Part shown: piece after piece, positions 1-6,806 of the stretch
Position numbering within the stretch: the first letter of the stretch is position 1
Layout: the number at the start of each line of letters is the position of its first letter
Notes under the pieces: model-generated
What the model saw: only the letters and a program-made list of their open reading frames with translations
Database searches by the model: none
What the model was told of the DNA's origin: nothing
Assembly (NCBI GenBank): GCA_049841315.1
Contig: JASGDB010000085.1
Span: 1 to 25,674 of the forward strand
From: JASGDB01 sp049841315
GTDB taxonomy: Bacteria > Bacteroidota > Bacteroidia > Flavobacteriales > Weeksellaceae
Length of the DNA stretch: 25,674 nucleotides
Direction: 5' to 3'
Made by a program: the position numbers and the translations under genes

Positions 1-10
1 GCAAAAAAAA

Positions 11-95
11 ACAGTCAACCTTCGCTGAACGAAGTGTCTTTGCGGACGAAAAATATTTTCAATAATGTAAAAAAAACTTTGCGACCATTGCGTTT
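11..95 (+). repeat. Partial copy of dispersed intergenic inverted-repeat element
   Basis: This stretch aligns along its whole length, with scattered mismatches, to the right part of the element at 23269-23351. Shared parts include gaagtg.ctttgcggacga in the middle and ctttgcg...ttgcgtt at the right end. The left part of this copy would lie outside the window or is missing. No gene is visible here. It looks like a family of short non-coding repeats of this genome. Confidence 0.7.
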
Positions 96-154
96 ATAAT
101 AAAACAATTGATTTTTAGCTATTTACACTAAGCATATGTATGTTTTTAATGCGT

Positions 155-176
155 ATGACCTGGTTTCCGAGGTCAT
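155..176 (+). terminator. Possible terminator hairpin
   Basis: Perfect 7-bp stem ATGACCT/AGGTCAT with an 8-base loop, followed on the plus strand by TTTTAAAATAAT. It could end a plus-strand transcript entering from the left, or the leftward transcript of the nitrilase gene. The T-run is weak, so the call is tentative. Confidence 0.3.
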
Positions 177-256
177 TTTAAAATAATATGGATATTTTTT
201 CCATACAAAATGGCGAAGAGTTATAAAAATTTTTAGAAATAAAATTTAAACAGGCT

Positions 257-1015
257 CTAAAAATTTAGTTCAAAATCATCCCTGTCTTTCAGAAAAGGAA
301 ATTTCCCCCGGAATTCCTTTAGTTTTTCCAAATCAATTTCTGCATTGACAATATTTCCTGAGTGTTCCGAAATTTCTGTTCCGTCCGCAAAAAAACAAAG
401 CGAACTTTCTTCATAGTTCAGATTGTTGCCGTCTGTCCCGATTCTGTTCAGTCCGAAAACATACGACTGATTTTCGATTGCTCTTGCTTTTAATAAATGT
501 TTCCACGCTTCTACTCTGGTTTCAGGCCAGTTTGCAACGTACAAAGCAACATCATAATCTTCATTATTCCTGCTGAAAACAGGAAATCTCAAATCGTAGC
601 AAACCTGCATCAGAAAACGAATTCCTTTGTATTCCGTAATTTTCCGTTCCGTTCCCGGAGTATAAATTTTCTCTTCACCGGAATAGGAAAACAGGTGTCT
701 TTTGTCGTAAAATTCAAAACTTCCGTCCGGTTTTACGAAATAAAAACGATTGTGGAATTTTCCGTTTTCCGCAACGGAAACACTTCCTGCAACGGCAGAA
801 TTTTTCTTTTTTGCAAATGATTTCATCCAGCTGAGCGATTCCTGATTTCTGTCCGCAATTTCCTCTGCTTCCATACAGAATCCGGTGGAAAACATTTCGG
901 GAAGCAGAAAAATATCCGCTTCCGTATTTTTAAATTCTTCTTCAATAGTGATGAAATTCAACCGTTTATCTTTCCAGTGAATGTTTTGATTAAGTCCTGA
1001 AATTTTCATCTGCAT
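257..1015 (-). CDS. Nitrilase-superfamily amidohydrolase, omega-amidase (YafV) type
   Basis: A 252-residue cytosolic C-N hydrolase. The nitrilase catalytic triad is visible: Glu40 in LLPEMFSTGF, Lys105 in YDKRHLFSY and Cys139 in QVCYDLRFPVF. Length and motif wording match the YafV/omega-amidase branch, whose members hydrolyse alpha-ketoglutaramate or alpha-ketosuccinamate to the keto acid and ammonia, a repair or salvage step linked to transamination of glutamine and methionine. The substrate is inferred from family and not shown by the sequence. The start is one of two Met codons two residues apart (1013-1015 or 1007-1009). The gene stands alone, divergent from the exported-protein gene that starts at 1115. 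Confidence 0.88.
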   Translation of the reverse strand: MQMKISGLNQNIHWKDKRLNFITIEEEFKNTEADIFLLPEMFSTGFCMEAEEIADRNQESLSWMKSFAKKKNSAVAGSVSVAENGKFHNRFYFVKPDGSFEFYDKRHLFSYSGEEKIYTPGTERKITEYKGIRFLMQVCYDLRFPVFSRNNEDYDVALYVANWPETRVEAWKHLLKARAIENQSYVFGLNRIGTDGNNLNYEESSLCFFADGTEISEHSGNIVNAEIDLEKLKEFRGKFPFLKDRDDFELNF

Positions 1016-1114
1016 ACCAAATTAAAAAATTATACGTTATCTGTACTCAAAAAAACGCCTTATAATCGGGTATTTGGTCTTATTTTTGAAGTACAAAAAA
1101 TTTAAAATAAATTT

Positions 1115-1555
1115 ATGAAAAAGTTTTTAATTGCAGGAGTTTTAGTTTTATTCAGTAATTTTATCTCTGCACAGGCGTGGAGCGGAAGCGGCGACCAGAA
1201 AGTACAAATCGGGCTGAGTGCCTGGGGAAACGGAACGGGAATTACCGGAACGTATGATTACGGAGTGAGCGATATGCTTTCCGTGGGCGGCGGCGCAAAT
1301 ATTTATTTCAGCAACTACAAAGATGATGATAAAAACAATAATTTTTTTATCTTTGGCAGACTGAATGTTCATTTGCAGGAAGCCTTGGGATTGGAAGACA
1401 AATGGGATATCTATCCGGGGCTGGATGTGGGAGTAATCCGCAACACGTTCGAGCTGGGGGCTCACATTGGAGCCAGATATTTCTTTAATGACAAGTTCGG
1501 TGCGTTTGTAGAACTCGGAAACAACGGAAGCGTGGGTGTTTCCATTAACCTTTAA
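1115..1555 (+). CDS. Small exported beta-rich protein, probably an outer-membrane beta-barrel
   Basis: 146 residues. The N-terminus (MKKFLIAGVLVLFSNFISAQA) is a clear Sec signal peptide with likely cleavage after the Ala of SAQA near residue 20. The mature part alternates Gly/aromatic and hydrophobic residues in short strands (for example FFIFGRLNVHL, FELGAHIGARYFF, FGAFVELG) and ends in an aliphatic SINL, which fits a small outer-membrane barrel of the type common in Flavobacteriia. It may belong to a domain-of-unknown-function family restricted to Bacteroidetes. A second gene of similar design follows after 20 bases, so the two are probably cotranscribed. TATTTTTG at 1081-1088 fits a Bacteroidetes -7 element. 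Molecular function unknown. Confidence 0.8.
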   Translation: MKKFLIAGVLVLFSNFISAQAWSGSGDQKVQIGLSAWGNGTGITGTYDYGVSDMLSVGGGANIYFSNYKDDDKNNNFFIFGRLNVHLQEALGLEDKWDIYPGLDVGVIRNTFELGAHIGARYFFNDKFGAFVELGNNGSVGVSINL

Positions 1556-1575
1556 AACCTTTAAATTAATAAATT

Positions 1576-2040
1576 ATGAAAAATCTATTTGCAGGTGTAG
1601 CATTAGTAATGGCTACAATTTTCGGAACAACGAATGCGCAGGCACAATCCTACAAAACCGGAGCCGGTCTTTTGGTGGATTTCGGGGACGGTACTACTTT
1701 GGTGGGACCTCATTTGAAGCATTTTTTCTCAGCCAATAATGCAGGTGAATTTTCTGTGCTGTTTGGCGGACACACTACTACAGTACAGGCTTTGTATCAG
1801 TACAACAAAGGATTTTCCGGAGCAAGCGGACTGATGTGGTATGTGGGTGTAGGTCCTGCGGTTAGCTTTTATGACGGCGGTTCTACTTTTTCAGTAGTTC
1901 CTACTGCCGGTCTGGATTACAAAATTTCCGGCGCTCCTTTGGATTTGTCATTCGATTGGAGACCAAGAATGTCTTTCTATGACGGAGATTCGGACTTTGC
2001 AGCCGGAAGATTCGGACTTGGATTGCGTTTCACATTCTAA
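1576..2040 (+). CDS. Small exported beta-rich protein, probably an outer-membrane beta-barrel
   Basis: 154 residues with a signal peptide (MKNLFAGVALVMATIFGTTNAQA, cleavage probably after AQA near residue 23). The mature part is rich in Gly, aromatic residues and alternating hydrophobics (MWYVGVGPAVSFYDGG, FAAGRFGLGLRFTF) and ends in Phe. A terminal aromatic residue is the classic outer-membrane assembly signal for a beta-barrel. It lies 20 bases after the similar gene at 1115 and is followed by a terminator at 2061, so the two seem to form a bicistronic unit. It may be a diverged tandem duplicate of that gene, but identity is too low to be sure by eye. Function unknown. Confidence 0.8.
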   Translation: MKNLFAGVALVMATIFGTTNAQAQSYKTGAGLLVDFGDGTTLVGPHLKHFFSANNAGEFSVLFGGHTTTVQALYQYNKGFSGASGLMWYVGVGPAVSFYDGGSTFSVVPTAGLDYKISGAPLDLSFDWRPRMSFYDGDSDFAAGRFGLGLRFTF

Positions 2041-2060
2041 TTGCCACAAAAAACAAGACA

Positions 2061-2092
2061 AAAAGGCTCTCTTTTACGGGAGTCTTTTTTTT
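2061..2092 (+). terminator. Rho-independent terminator after the exported-protein pair
   Basis: Imperfect stem AAAGGCTCTC/GGGAGTCTTT with loop ttttac, followed by a run of eight T. It lies 20 bases after the stop of the gene ending at 2040. Confidence 0.8.
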
Positions 2093-2120
2093 GGCATCGT
2101 TTTGATAATGCTTACATTTG
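2091..2120 (+). promoter_or_regulatory. Probable promoter of rseP (Bacteroidetes type)
   Basis: TTG at 2091-2093 and TACATTTG at 2113-2120 are 19 bases apart and match the Bacteroidetes -33/-7 pattern (TTG, TAnnTTTG). Transcription would begin near 2126, about 20 bases before the rseP start codon. The -33 element overlaps the T-tract of the preceding terminator. Confidence 0.6.
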
Positions 2121-2146
2121 CAAAACTTAAATTTTAAAATACATTA

Positions 2147-3625
2147 ATGGAAATAGCATTAAAAATATTTCAGTTCATTCTGAGCATCTCAATTCTGGTA
2201 TTATTGCACGAACTCGGGCATTTTCTTCCTGCAAAATGGTTTAAAACAAGAGCAGAAAAATTTTTCCTCTTTTTCGACCCTTGGTTTTCCCTTTTTTCAA
2301 TGAAAAAAATCAACGGAAAATGGCAGTATAAATTTCTATCGAAAAATCTTCCCGATACCGAAAAAATTATAGTTGACGGAAAAGAAAAAGAAGTTCCAAT
2401 TGACACCGCCAATTTGCCGGAAAACGATTGGAGAAAACACCCTGAAAGCACCAAATACGGAATCGGCTGGCTTCCGATGGGCGGTTACGTGAAAATCGCC
2501 GGAATGGTGGACGAAAGTATGGATTTGGAACAACTGAAAAAACCTGCGGAAAAATGGGAATTCCGCTCAAAACCGGCTTGGCAGAGATTGATTATTATGT
2601 TGGGAGGCGTTACGGTGAATTTCTTTTTGGCGTGGCTGATTTATTCGTGCCTGGTAGCAACTCACGGAGAAACTATTTTTGATGCAAAAAAAATCGACAC
2701 TCCGCTTCATTATACCGATGTTGCCAAAAAAATGGGATTTCAGGACGGCGACAAAATCCTGAAAGTGGACGGAAAAGTTCAGGGAGATTTCAAAAAACTG
2801 GCTTTGGACGTTCTTCTCAGCGATAAAATTACCGTGCTGCGAAACGGAAAAGAGGTAACATTCCCTACCAATGACAACGGAAAAGCCGCCGCTCTTCAAG
2901 ATGATGAGCCGAAAGCGTTTTTGACACCAAGAATGGCTCCCGTGGTTGATACAATCATTACAAAATCAACATTGGACGCAGGACTGAAAATCGGCGATAA
3001 AATATTGGAAATCAACGGAAACCCCGTAAAATATTATGATGAGGTAAAACCTTTGGTTACGCCTAATGCAGGGAAAATTACTGATTTCAAAGTTATCAGA
3101 AACAACCGGATTACCGATTTGAAAATCCCTGTGCAAAAAGACGGAACTATCGGTATCTCGTCCTACAAAGAGCTGGAAAAATACGCTTCCCACAAGGATT
3201 ATAATTTCTTTGGTGTTGTAAAAAGAGGTTTTACGCTTACCATTGAAAGTTTAACCTATCAAGTGAAACAATTCAAACTGATTTTCAATAAAAAAATTAA
3301 AGGCTACAAAAAAGTAGGCGGCCCAATCGCTATCGTAAACCAAATGCCTATAAACAAAGATGTAAAAGGAAATGTATCCATCGACTGGACGGAATTTTGG
3401 AGCTTTACCGCAAGATTTTCGGTTTGGCTGGCATTCCTGAATCTGATTCCGATTCCGGGATTGGACGGAGGCCATGTACTTTTCACGCTTTGGGAAATGA
3501 TTACGGGAAAACCTGTTCCGCAAAAAGTTCTGGAAAATGCACAGATGATTGGCGTTATTTTCCTGCTTGGGCTGATGGTTTTGATATTCGGGAACGATAT
3601 TTTCAAACTGATTTTTTCTAAATAA
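2147..3625 (+). CDS. rseP: RIP-type intramembrane zinc metalloprotease (site-2 protease)
   Basis: 492 residues, inner-membrane protein of the S2P/M50 family. The zinc-binding HELGH is at residues 21-25 in the first membrane helix. The third ligand motif NLIPIPGLDGGH begins at residue 432, with Asp440 as ligand. GIGWLPMGGYVKIAGM near residue 105 is the conserved membrane-loop motif, and two PDZ-like regions lie between about 205 and 335. The membrane helix after residue 145 (IIMLGGVTVNFFLAWLIY) is typical. In other bacteria RseP cleaves anti-sigma factors within the membrane and removes remnant signal peptides. The roughly 80-residue hydrophilic stretch between HELGH and GGYVK is longer than in E. 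coli RseP and fits the Bacteroidetes form. The gene is monocistronic between a terminator and the tRNA-Asn promoter. Confidence 0.93.
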   Translation: MEIALKIFQFILSISILVLLHELGHFLPAKWFKTRAEKFFLFFDPWFSLFSMKKINGKWQYKFLSKNLPDTEKIIVDGKEKEVPIDTANLPENDWRKHPESTKYGIGWLPMGGYVKIAGMVDESMDLEQLKKPAEKWEFRSKPAWQRLIIMLGGVTVNFFLAWLIYSCLVATHGETIFDAKKIDTPLHYTDVAKKMGFQDGDKILKVDGKVQGDFKKLALDVLLSDKITVLRNGKEVTFPTNDNGKAAALQDDEPKAFLTPRMAPVVDTIITKSTLDAGLKIGDKILEINGNPVKYYDEVKPLVTPNAGKITDFKVIRNNRITDLKIPVQKDGTIGISSYKELEKYASHKDYNFFGVVKRGFTLTIESLTYQVKQFKLIFNKKIKGYKKVGGPIAIVNQMPINKDVKGNVSIDWTEFWSFTARFSVWLAFLNLIPIPGLDGGHVLFTLWEMITGKPVPQKVLENAQMIGVIFLLGLMVLIFGNDIFKLIFSK

Positions 3626-3640
3626 TTTTTAAAAAAATAT

Positions 3641-3671
3641 TTGCACAGAACTAAAAAGGTTTTTATATTTG
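3641..3671 (+). promoter_or_regulatory. Probable promoter of tRNA-Asn
   Basis: TTG at 3641-3643 and TATATTTG at 3664-3671, separated by 20 bases, fit the Bacteroidetes promoter consensus. The tRNA begins 25 bases after the -7 element. Confidence 0.6.
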
Positions 3672-3696
3672 CACACGCTTAACAGGAAAAGCAAAT

Positions 3697-3770
3697 TCCT
3701 CCTTAGCTCAGTTGGTTAGAGCATCTGACTGTTAATCAGAGGGTCGCTGGTTCGAGCCCAGCAGGAGGAG
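3697..3770 (+). tRNA. tRNA-Asn (anticodon GTT)
   Basis: A 74-base cloverleaf. The acceptor stem TCCTCCT pairs with AGGAGGA, the D-arm is GCTC/GAGC, the anticodon stem TCTGA/TCAGA encloses loop CTGTTAA with anticodon GTT at 3731-3733, and the T-arm is GCTGG/CCAGC with loop TTCGAGC. The discriminator base is G3770 and the CCA end is not encoded. This gene is the integration site of the island: its 3' part from 3724 is duplicated at 16620-16667. The complete copy here therefore carries a 3' end supplied by the element and must still be functional. Confidence 0.97.
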
Positions 3771-3771
3771 C
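3724..3771 (+). repeat. attL: 48-base direct repeat inside tRNA-Asn
   Basis: Identical to 16620-16667. It runs from the last base before the anticodon stem strand (tCTGACTG...) through the discriminator base and one base beyond. It is the left attachment site of the island. Confidence 0.93.
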
Positions 3772-3781
3772 CCACAGAATC

Positions 3782-3811
3782 AACCACTTACAAATTTGTA
3801 GGTGGTTTTTT
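3782..3811 (+). terminator. Terminator of tRNA-Asn, supplied by the island
   Basis: Stem AACCACTTACA/TGTAGGTGGTT (one G-T pair) with loop AATT, followed by a T-run. Its core stem (ACTTACA/TGTAGGT) is identical to the host hairpin at 16671-16698 beyond the other attachment site, so the element seems to restore a terminator as well as the tRNA 3' end. Confidence 0.8.
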
Positions 3812-3818
3812 ATTTTCG

Positions 3819-3840
3819 TTTCACGAACATTTCACGAACA
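3819..3840 (+). repeat. Left copy of the 22-base island-end repeat
   Basis: Two tandem copies of TTTCACGAACA, identical in sequence and orientation to 16477-16498. Location about 50 bases inside the left attachment site suggests an arm-type integrase binding site. This is inferred from position and repetition only. Confidence 0.65.
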
Positions 3841-3896
3841 CGGATATCTTTATTTATCCTTATATTAGCATATGTTTTCTTAATTAAAAAGAGAAA

Positions 3897-4016
3897 ATGG
3901 AAGATTTTAATATCATCATTTATATCGCAGTTTTATTGTTCACAATAGCCACTCCATTCTATCTGGTGGGAAGAGTTTGGTTTGAACAGGAAATTATGCA
4001 AAAATGGAATAAATAA
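3897..4016 (+). CDS. 39-residue single-span membrane peptide
   Basis: ATG at 3897, stop TAA at 4014-4016. The predicted peptide starts MEDFNIIIYIAVLLFTIATP, has one strong hydrophobic segment (about residues 5-25) and ends in a charged tail (...EQEIMQKWNK). The reading frame ends 5 bases before the start of the next gene, as in an operon. No family is recognised. It resembles the small membrane peptides often seen at island edges. It may be a real small protein or a chance frame; ribosome profiling or conservation would decide. Confidence 0.45.
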   Translation: MEDFNIIIYIAVLLFTIATPFYLVGRVWFEQEIMQKWNK

Positions 4017-4021
4017 CCGGT

Positions 4022-4669
4022 ATGAAAAACGAAAGCAATCTCTATCAATCCAACACACCCTCGAAAACCATTTACGACAGGACGATGAATTATCTGAATG
4101 AGAAATCAAATACCATAACGGTTTTCACTTTTATCCTCTACAAATGCGAAGATTTGCAAAAGGAAATTGTGTTGTCAGACTATCAAATGGCAAGAGAATT
4201 GGGACTTTCCAGACAAACGATTATTGCGGCGAAAAATAAACTCAAACTTTTGGGACTTTTGGATTATAATAGAAATCGAGGTTTTCCGAATCGTTTCATT
4301 CTGAAAGGAAAAGAATTTCCAAAAATGACCTCAAAAACAAATGAAATAAATGAGCGTTCGATTGAAGAATTAGTCCAAATTTCAGAGCCAAATATTGGTG
4401 CAGATTGTTCAATTTCCAAATATCCTAATCAAAAACAGTTTATGGATTTTGCAAAAACCTTAAAAGGCTATTCAGAAAAATTAGATGATTTACTGATTCA
4501 AAAATTTCATCAATGGGAAGAAGCAGATTGGAAAAATGTATTGGGAAGACCCATTTTGAATTGGCAAATTGTTCTCGAAAAAAACATAAAAAATCTTGAA
4601 TTTTCGCAATCTTATGAAAACGTTTCAATATCTAATCTTCCAAAAATTAAAAGGCCGAAACCAGTCTAA
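4022..4669 (+). CDS. Winged-helix DNA-binding protein of the island, possibly replication-initiator-like
   Basis: 215 residues. Residues about 50-95 (SDYQMARELGLSRQTIIAAKNKLKLLGLL followed by a basic wing) form a helix-turn-helix/winged helix like those of plasmid and phage replication or GntR-type proteins. The C-terminal part (about 140-195, KTLKGYSEKLDDLLIQKFHQW..., WKNVLGRPILNWQIVLEKNIKNL) is an all-helical segment recalling DnaD/DnaT-like domains, but the match is weak. It sits at the left end of the island, 5 bases after the small membrane peptide. Role in maintenance, excision or regulation of the island is inferred from place, not shown. Confidence 0.7.
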   Translation: MKNESNLYQSNTPSKTIYDRTMNYLNEKSNTITVFTFILYKCEDLQKEIVLSDYQMARELGLSRQTIIAAKNKLKLLGLLDYNRNRGFPNRFILKGKEFPKMTSKTNEINERSIEELVQISEPNIGADCSISKYPNQKQFMDFAKTLKGYSEKLDDLLIQKFHQWEEADWKNVLGRPILNWQIVLEKNIKNLEFSQSYENVSISNLPKIKRPKPV

Positions 4670-5029
4670 AATCGGTCATACCAACTGGTCTAAAATAAAG
4701 TAGTCTAAATAAAATTTCTCAATTCTGAAAGCTTTATAGCAAGATGTGTCTTTGTTCATACAAAATTTACATTTTATACTACCAAAGACTTTCTTGCCTT
4801 TTCTGCAAAAGGGTGAAAAAACTTCGGGACTCGTTTTTTTAGGATAAAGCAATATGAAATTGCTGGTGAAAAGAAAAAAAACAGAAGATTTTTTTTGAGG
4901 TTCAAAGGTGGGTATGAGATTGGGAAAGTGGAAAAATAGAAATAATTGAGAACGTAATAGGAGTATTTTGATTGCAAAAGCATTTTAATGAAATAATTTT
5001 TAATATATTTACATAAAATGTAAATTTCT
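4670..5029. other. 360-base stretch without a gene between the winged-helix gene and the R-M operon
   Basis: AT-rich, with no convincing reading frame on either strand; the minus-strand frame at 4774-5088 is Phe/Tyr/Ile-rich low-complexity sequence and overlaps the regulator gene. It contains a 15-base sequence (4763-4777) that is the exact reverse complement of 5013-5027 at the operon start, and the palindrome at 5007-5025. It probably holds the promoter and operators of the R-M operon. Confidence 0.6.
5007..5025. promoter_or_regulatory. Candidate operator of the XRE regulator / R-M operon
   Basis: Perfect palindrome ATTTACAT-AAA-ATGTAAAT (8-base arms, 3-base spacer), ending 4 bases before the ATG of the HTH regulator. 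TATATTTA at 5004-5011, a near match to the Bacteroidetes -7 box, overlaps its left arm. Binding here would block the promoter or translation start, the usual design of autoregulated controller proteins of restriction systems. Confidence 0.55.
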
Positions 5030-5242
5030 ATGCAACAGATACCTATTAATCGCTTAAAAGCAGTATTGGCTGAAAAGCAAAAAACCAATAAATGGCTTGC
5101 AAATCATCTGAATAAATCGGAGACTACCATATCTCGTTGGTGTACCAATGATAACCAGCCGTCTATGGAAACTTTTCTGGAAATTGCAAAGCTTTTGGAT
5201 GTAGATGTAAAGGAATTAATCAATTCAAGCAAACAAAACTAA
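5030..5242 (+). CDS. Cro/CI (XRE)-family transcriptional regulator, possible R-M controller
   Basis: 70 residues, almost wholly one helix-turn-helix domain. KTNKWLANHLNKSETTISRWCTNDNQPSMETFLEIAKLLDVDVKELI is a textbook HTH_3 pattern with recognition helix around SETTISRW (residues 29-36). Its stop codon overlaps the start of hsdM in TAATG (the A at 5242 is shared), implying translational coupling. Its size, position and the palindrome directly upstream suggest a controller that delays or limits expression of the restriction operon. The C-protein role is inferred; the HTH family call is secure. Confidence 0.88.
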   Translation: MQQIPINRLKAVLAEKQKTNKWLANHLNKSETTISRWCTNDNQPSMETFLEIAKLLDVDVKELINSSKQN

Positions 5243-6804
5243 TGGCAAAAAAAGTACAGACAAAAAGTACCGAAGAAATCCTTTGGGATTCGGCAAATAA
5301 ATTACGGGGTTCGGTAGAGCCGTCAGAATATAAGCACGTGGTGTTGAGTTTAATCTTCCTGAAGTTTGCGAGTGATAAGTTCAACAGACGCAGAGAAGCA
5401 TTGATAGCAGAGGGAAAGGAGGCTTTTCTGGAAATCCCTGAATTTTATCAGGCTGAAAATGTGTTTTATCTTCCCGAAGAATCCCGATGGACGTATATCA
5501 TCGAAAATGCCAAGCAGGAAGACATTACGCTGAAAGTCGATTCTGCCCTGAAAACCATTGAACGCACGAACAAATCGCTGGAAGGTGCTTTGCCCGACAA
5601 TTATTTTTCACGTTTGGGATTAGACCAGTCCAAGTTTTCGGCTTTGCTGGATACGATTAACAATATCGACACACTGAAAGACGAGTCGCAGGATATTGTG
5701 GGACGTGTGTATGAGTATTTTTTGAGCAAATTTGCGATTGCCGAAGGAAAGGGAAAAGGAGAATTCTATACACCCAAAAGCATCGTAAACCTGATTGCTG
5801 AAATGATTGAGCCGTACAAAGGCAAAATCTACGACCCGTCTTGTGGTTCGGGAGGTATGTTTGTGCAGTCGTTGAAGTTTATCGAAAAGCATCAGGGAAA
5901 CAAAAAAGACATTTCCATTTACGGGCAGGAACTGACCAATACCACGTTTAAGCTGGCGAAAATGAATCTGGCGATTCGTGGGATTGCTGCCAATTTGGGG
6001 AGCAAGGCATCGGATACTTTTGCTGACGACCAACACAAAGATTTGAAAGCCGATTACATAATGGCAAATCCGCCTTTTAACCTGAAAGATTGGAGAGCCG
6101 AAAACGAACTGACCGACGATTCTCGTTGGGCAGGTTATGAAGTGCCACCCAAGTCAAATGCCAATTATGCGTGGATTCTGAATATGATTGCCAAACTCTC
6201 ACAAAATGGTGTGGCAGGTTTTATTCTGGCAAACGGTGCTTTGAGTGGTGGTGGGGAAGAATACAAAATCCGTAAGCAGATTATTGAAAATGATTTGGTG
6301 GAAGCCATTGTGATTTTGCCGAGAGCAATGTTTTATTCTACGGATATTTCGGTAACGCTTTGGATTCTGAACCGAAACAAAGCCGAAAGAACAGTTGAAG
6401 TCAATGACGGTATCAAAAATTACCGAAACCGAAAAGGCGAAGTGCTGTTTATGGATTTGCGTCAGAAAGGCGAACCGTTTGAAAAGAAATTTATTCAGTT
6501 TTCGGAAACGGATATTGAAGCGATTGCGAAAACCTATCACGATTGGCAACAGCAGGATTGGGAAACAAGTTATGAAAATGTTCCCGAATATTGTTACAGT
6601 GCCACATTGGAAGAAGTCCGTAAAAAAGATTATTCCTTAGTACCGAGCAAGTATATTGAGTTTGTGAATCGTGACGAGTCTTTGGATTATGACGAGCAGA
6701 TGAAGGCTTTGCAGGCCGATTTAAAAGCATTGTTTCGGCAGGAAAGCGATTTGAAAAAAGAAGTAGAAAACGTGTTCATGGATTTGGGCTACAAATTAGA
6801 TTGA
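5242..6804 (+). CDS. hsdM: Type I restriction-modification system, N6-adenine DNA methyltransferase subunit
   Basis: 520 residues. The N-terminal helical HsdM domain covers about residues 8-140 (TEEILWDSANKLRGSVEPSEYKHVVL). The gamma-class methyltransferase domain follows. SAM-binding motif I is DPSCGSGGMF (from Asp198) and catalytic motif IV is NPPF (276-279), the signature of adenine-N6 methylases. GKGEFYTPKSIVNLIAEMI before motif I is typical of HsdM. The C-terminus is a charged helix that would contact HsdS. With HsdS it forms the M2S methylase; with HsdR, the restriction complex. It overlaps the regulator gene by one base, and the next gene starts 2 bases after its stop. Confidence 0.96.
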   Translation: MAKKVQTKSTEEILWDSANKLRGSVEPSEYKHVVLSLIFLKFASDKFNRRREALIAEGKEAFLEIPEFYQAENVFYLPEESRWTYIIENAKQEDITLKVDSALKTIERTNKSLEGALPDNYFSRLGLDQSKFSALLDTINNIDTLKDESQDIVGRVYEYFLSKFAIAEGKGKGEFYTPKSIVNLIAEMIEPYKGKIYDPSCGSGGMFVQSLKFIEKHQGNKKDISIYGQELTNTTFKLAKMNLAIRGIAANLGSKASDTFADDQHKDLKADYIMANPPFNLKDWRAENELTDDSRWAGYEVPPKSNANYAWILNMIAKLSQNGVAGFILANGALSGGGEEYKIRKQIIENDLVEAIVILPRAMFYSTDISVTLWILNRNKAERTVEVNDGIKNYRNRKGEVLFMDLRQKGEPFEKKFIQFSETDIEAIAKTYHDWQQQDWETSYENVPEYCYSATLEEVRKKDYSLVPSKYIEFVNRDESLDYDEQMKALQADLKALFRQESDLKKEVENVFMDLGYKLD

Positions 6805-6806
6805 TT

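Noticed and set aside
4774..5088. Minus-strand frame of 104 codons upstream of the R-M operon
   Set aside because: Phe/Tyr/Ile-rich low-complexity product of an AT-rich spacer, and it overlaps the start of the well-supported XRE regulator.
6801..6806. TTG start for the AlbA_2 ATPase
   Set aside because: The ATG at 6807 lies two codons later and 2 bases after the hsdM stop, a normal operon arrangement.
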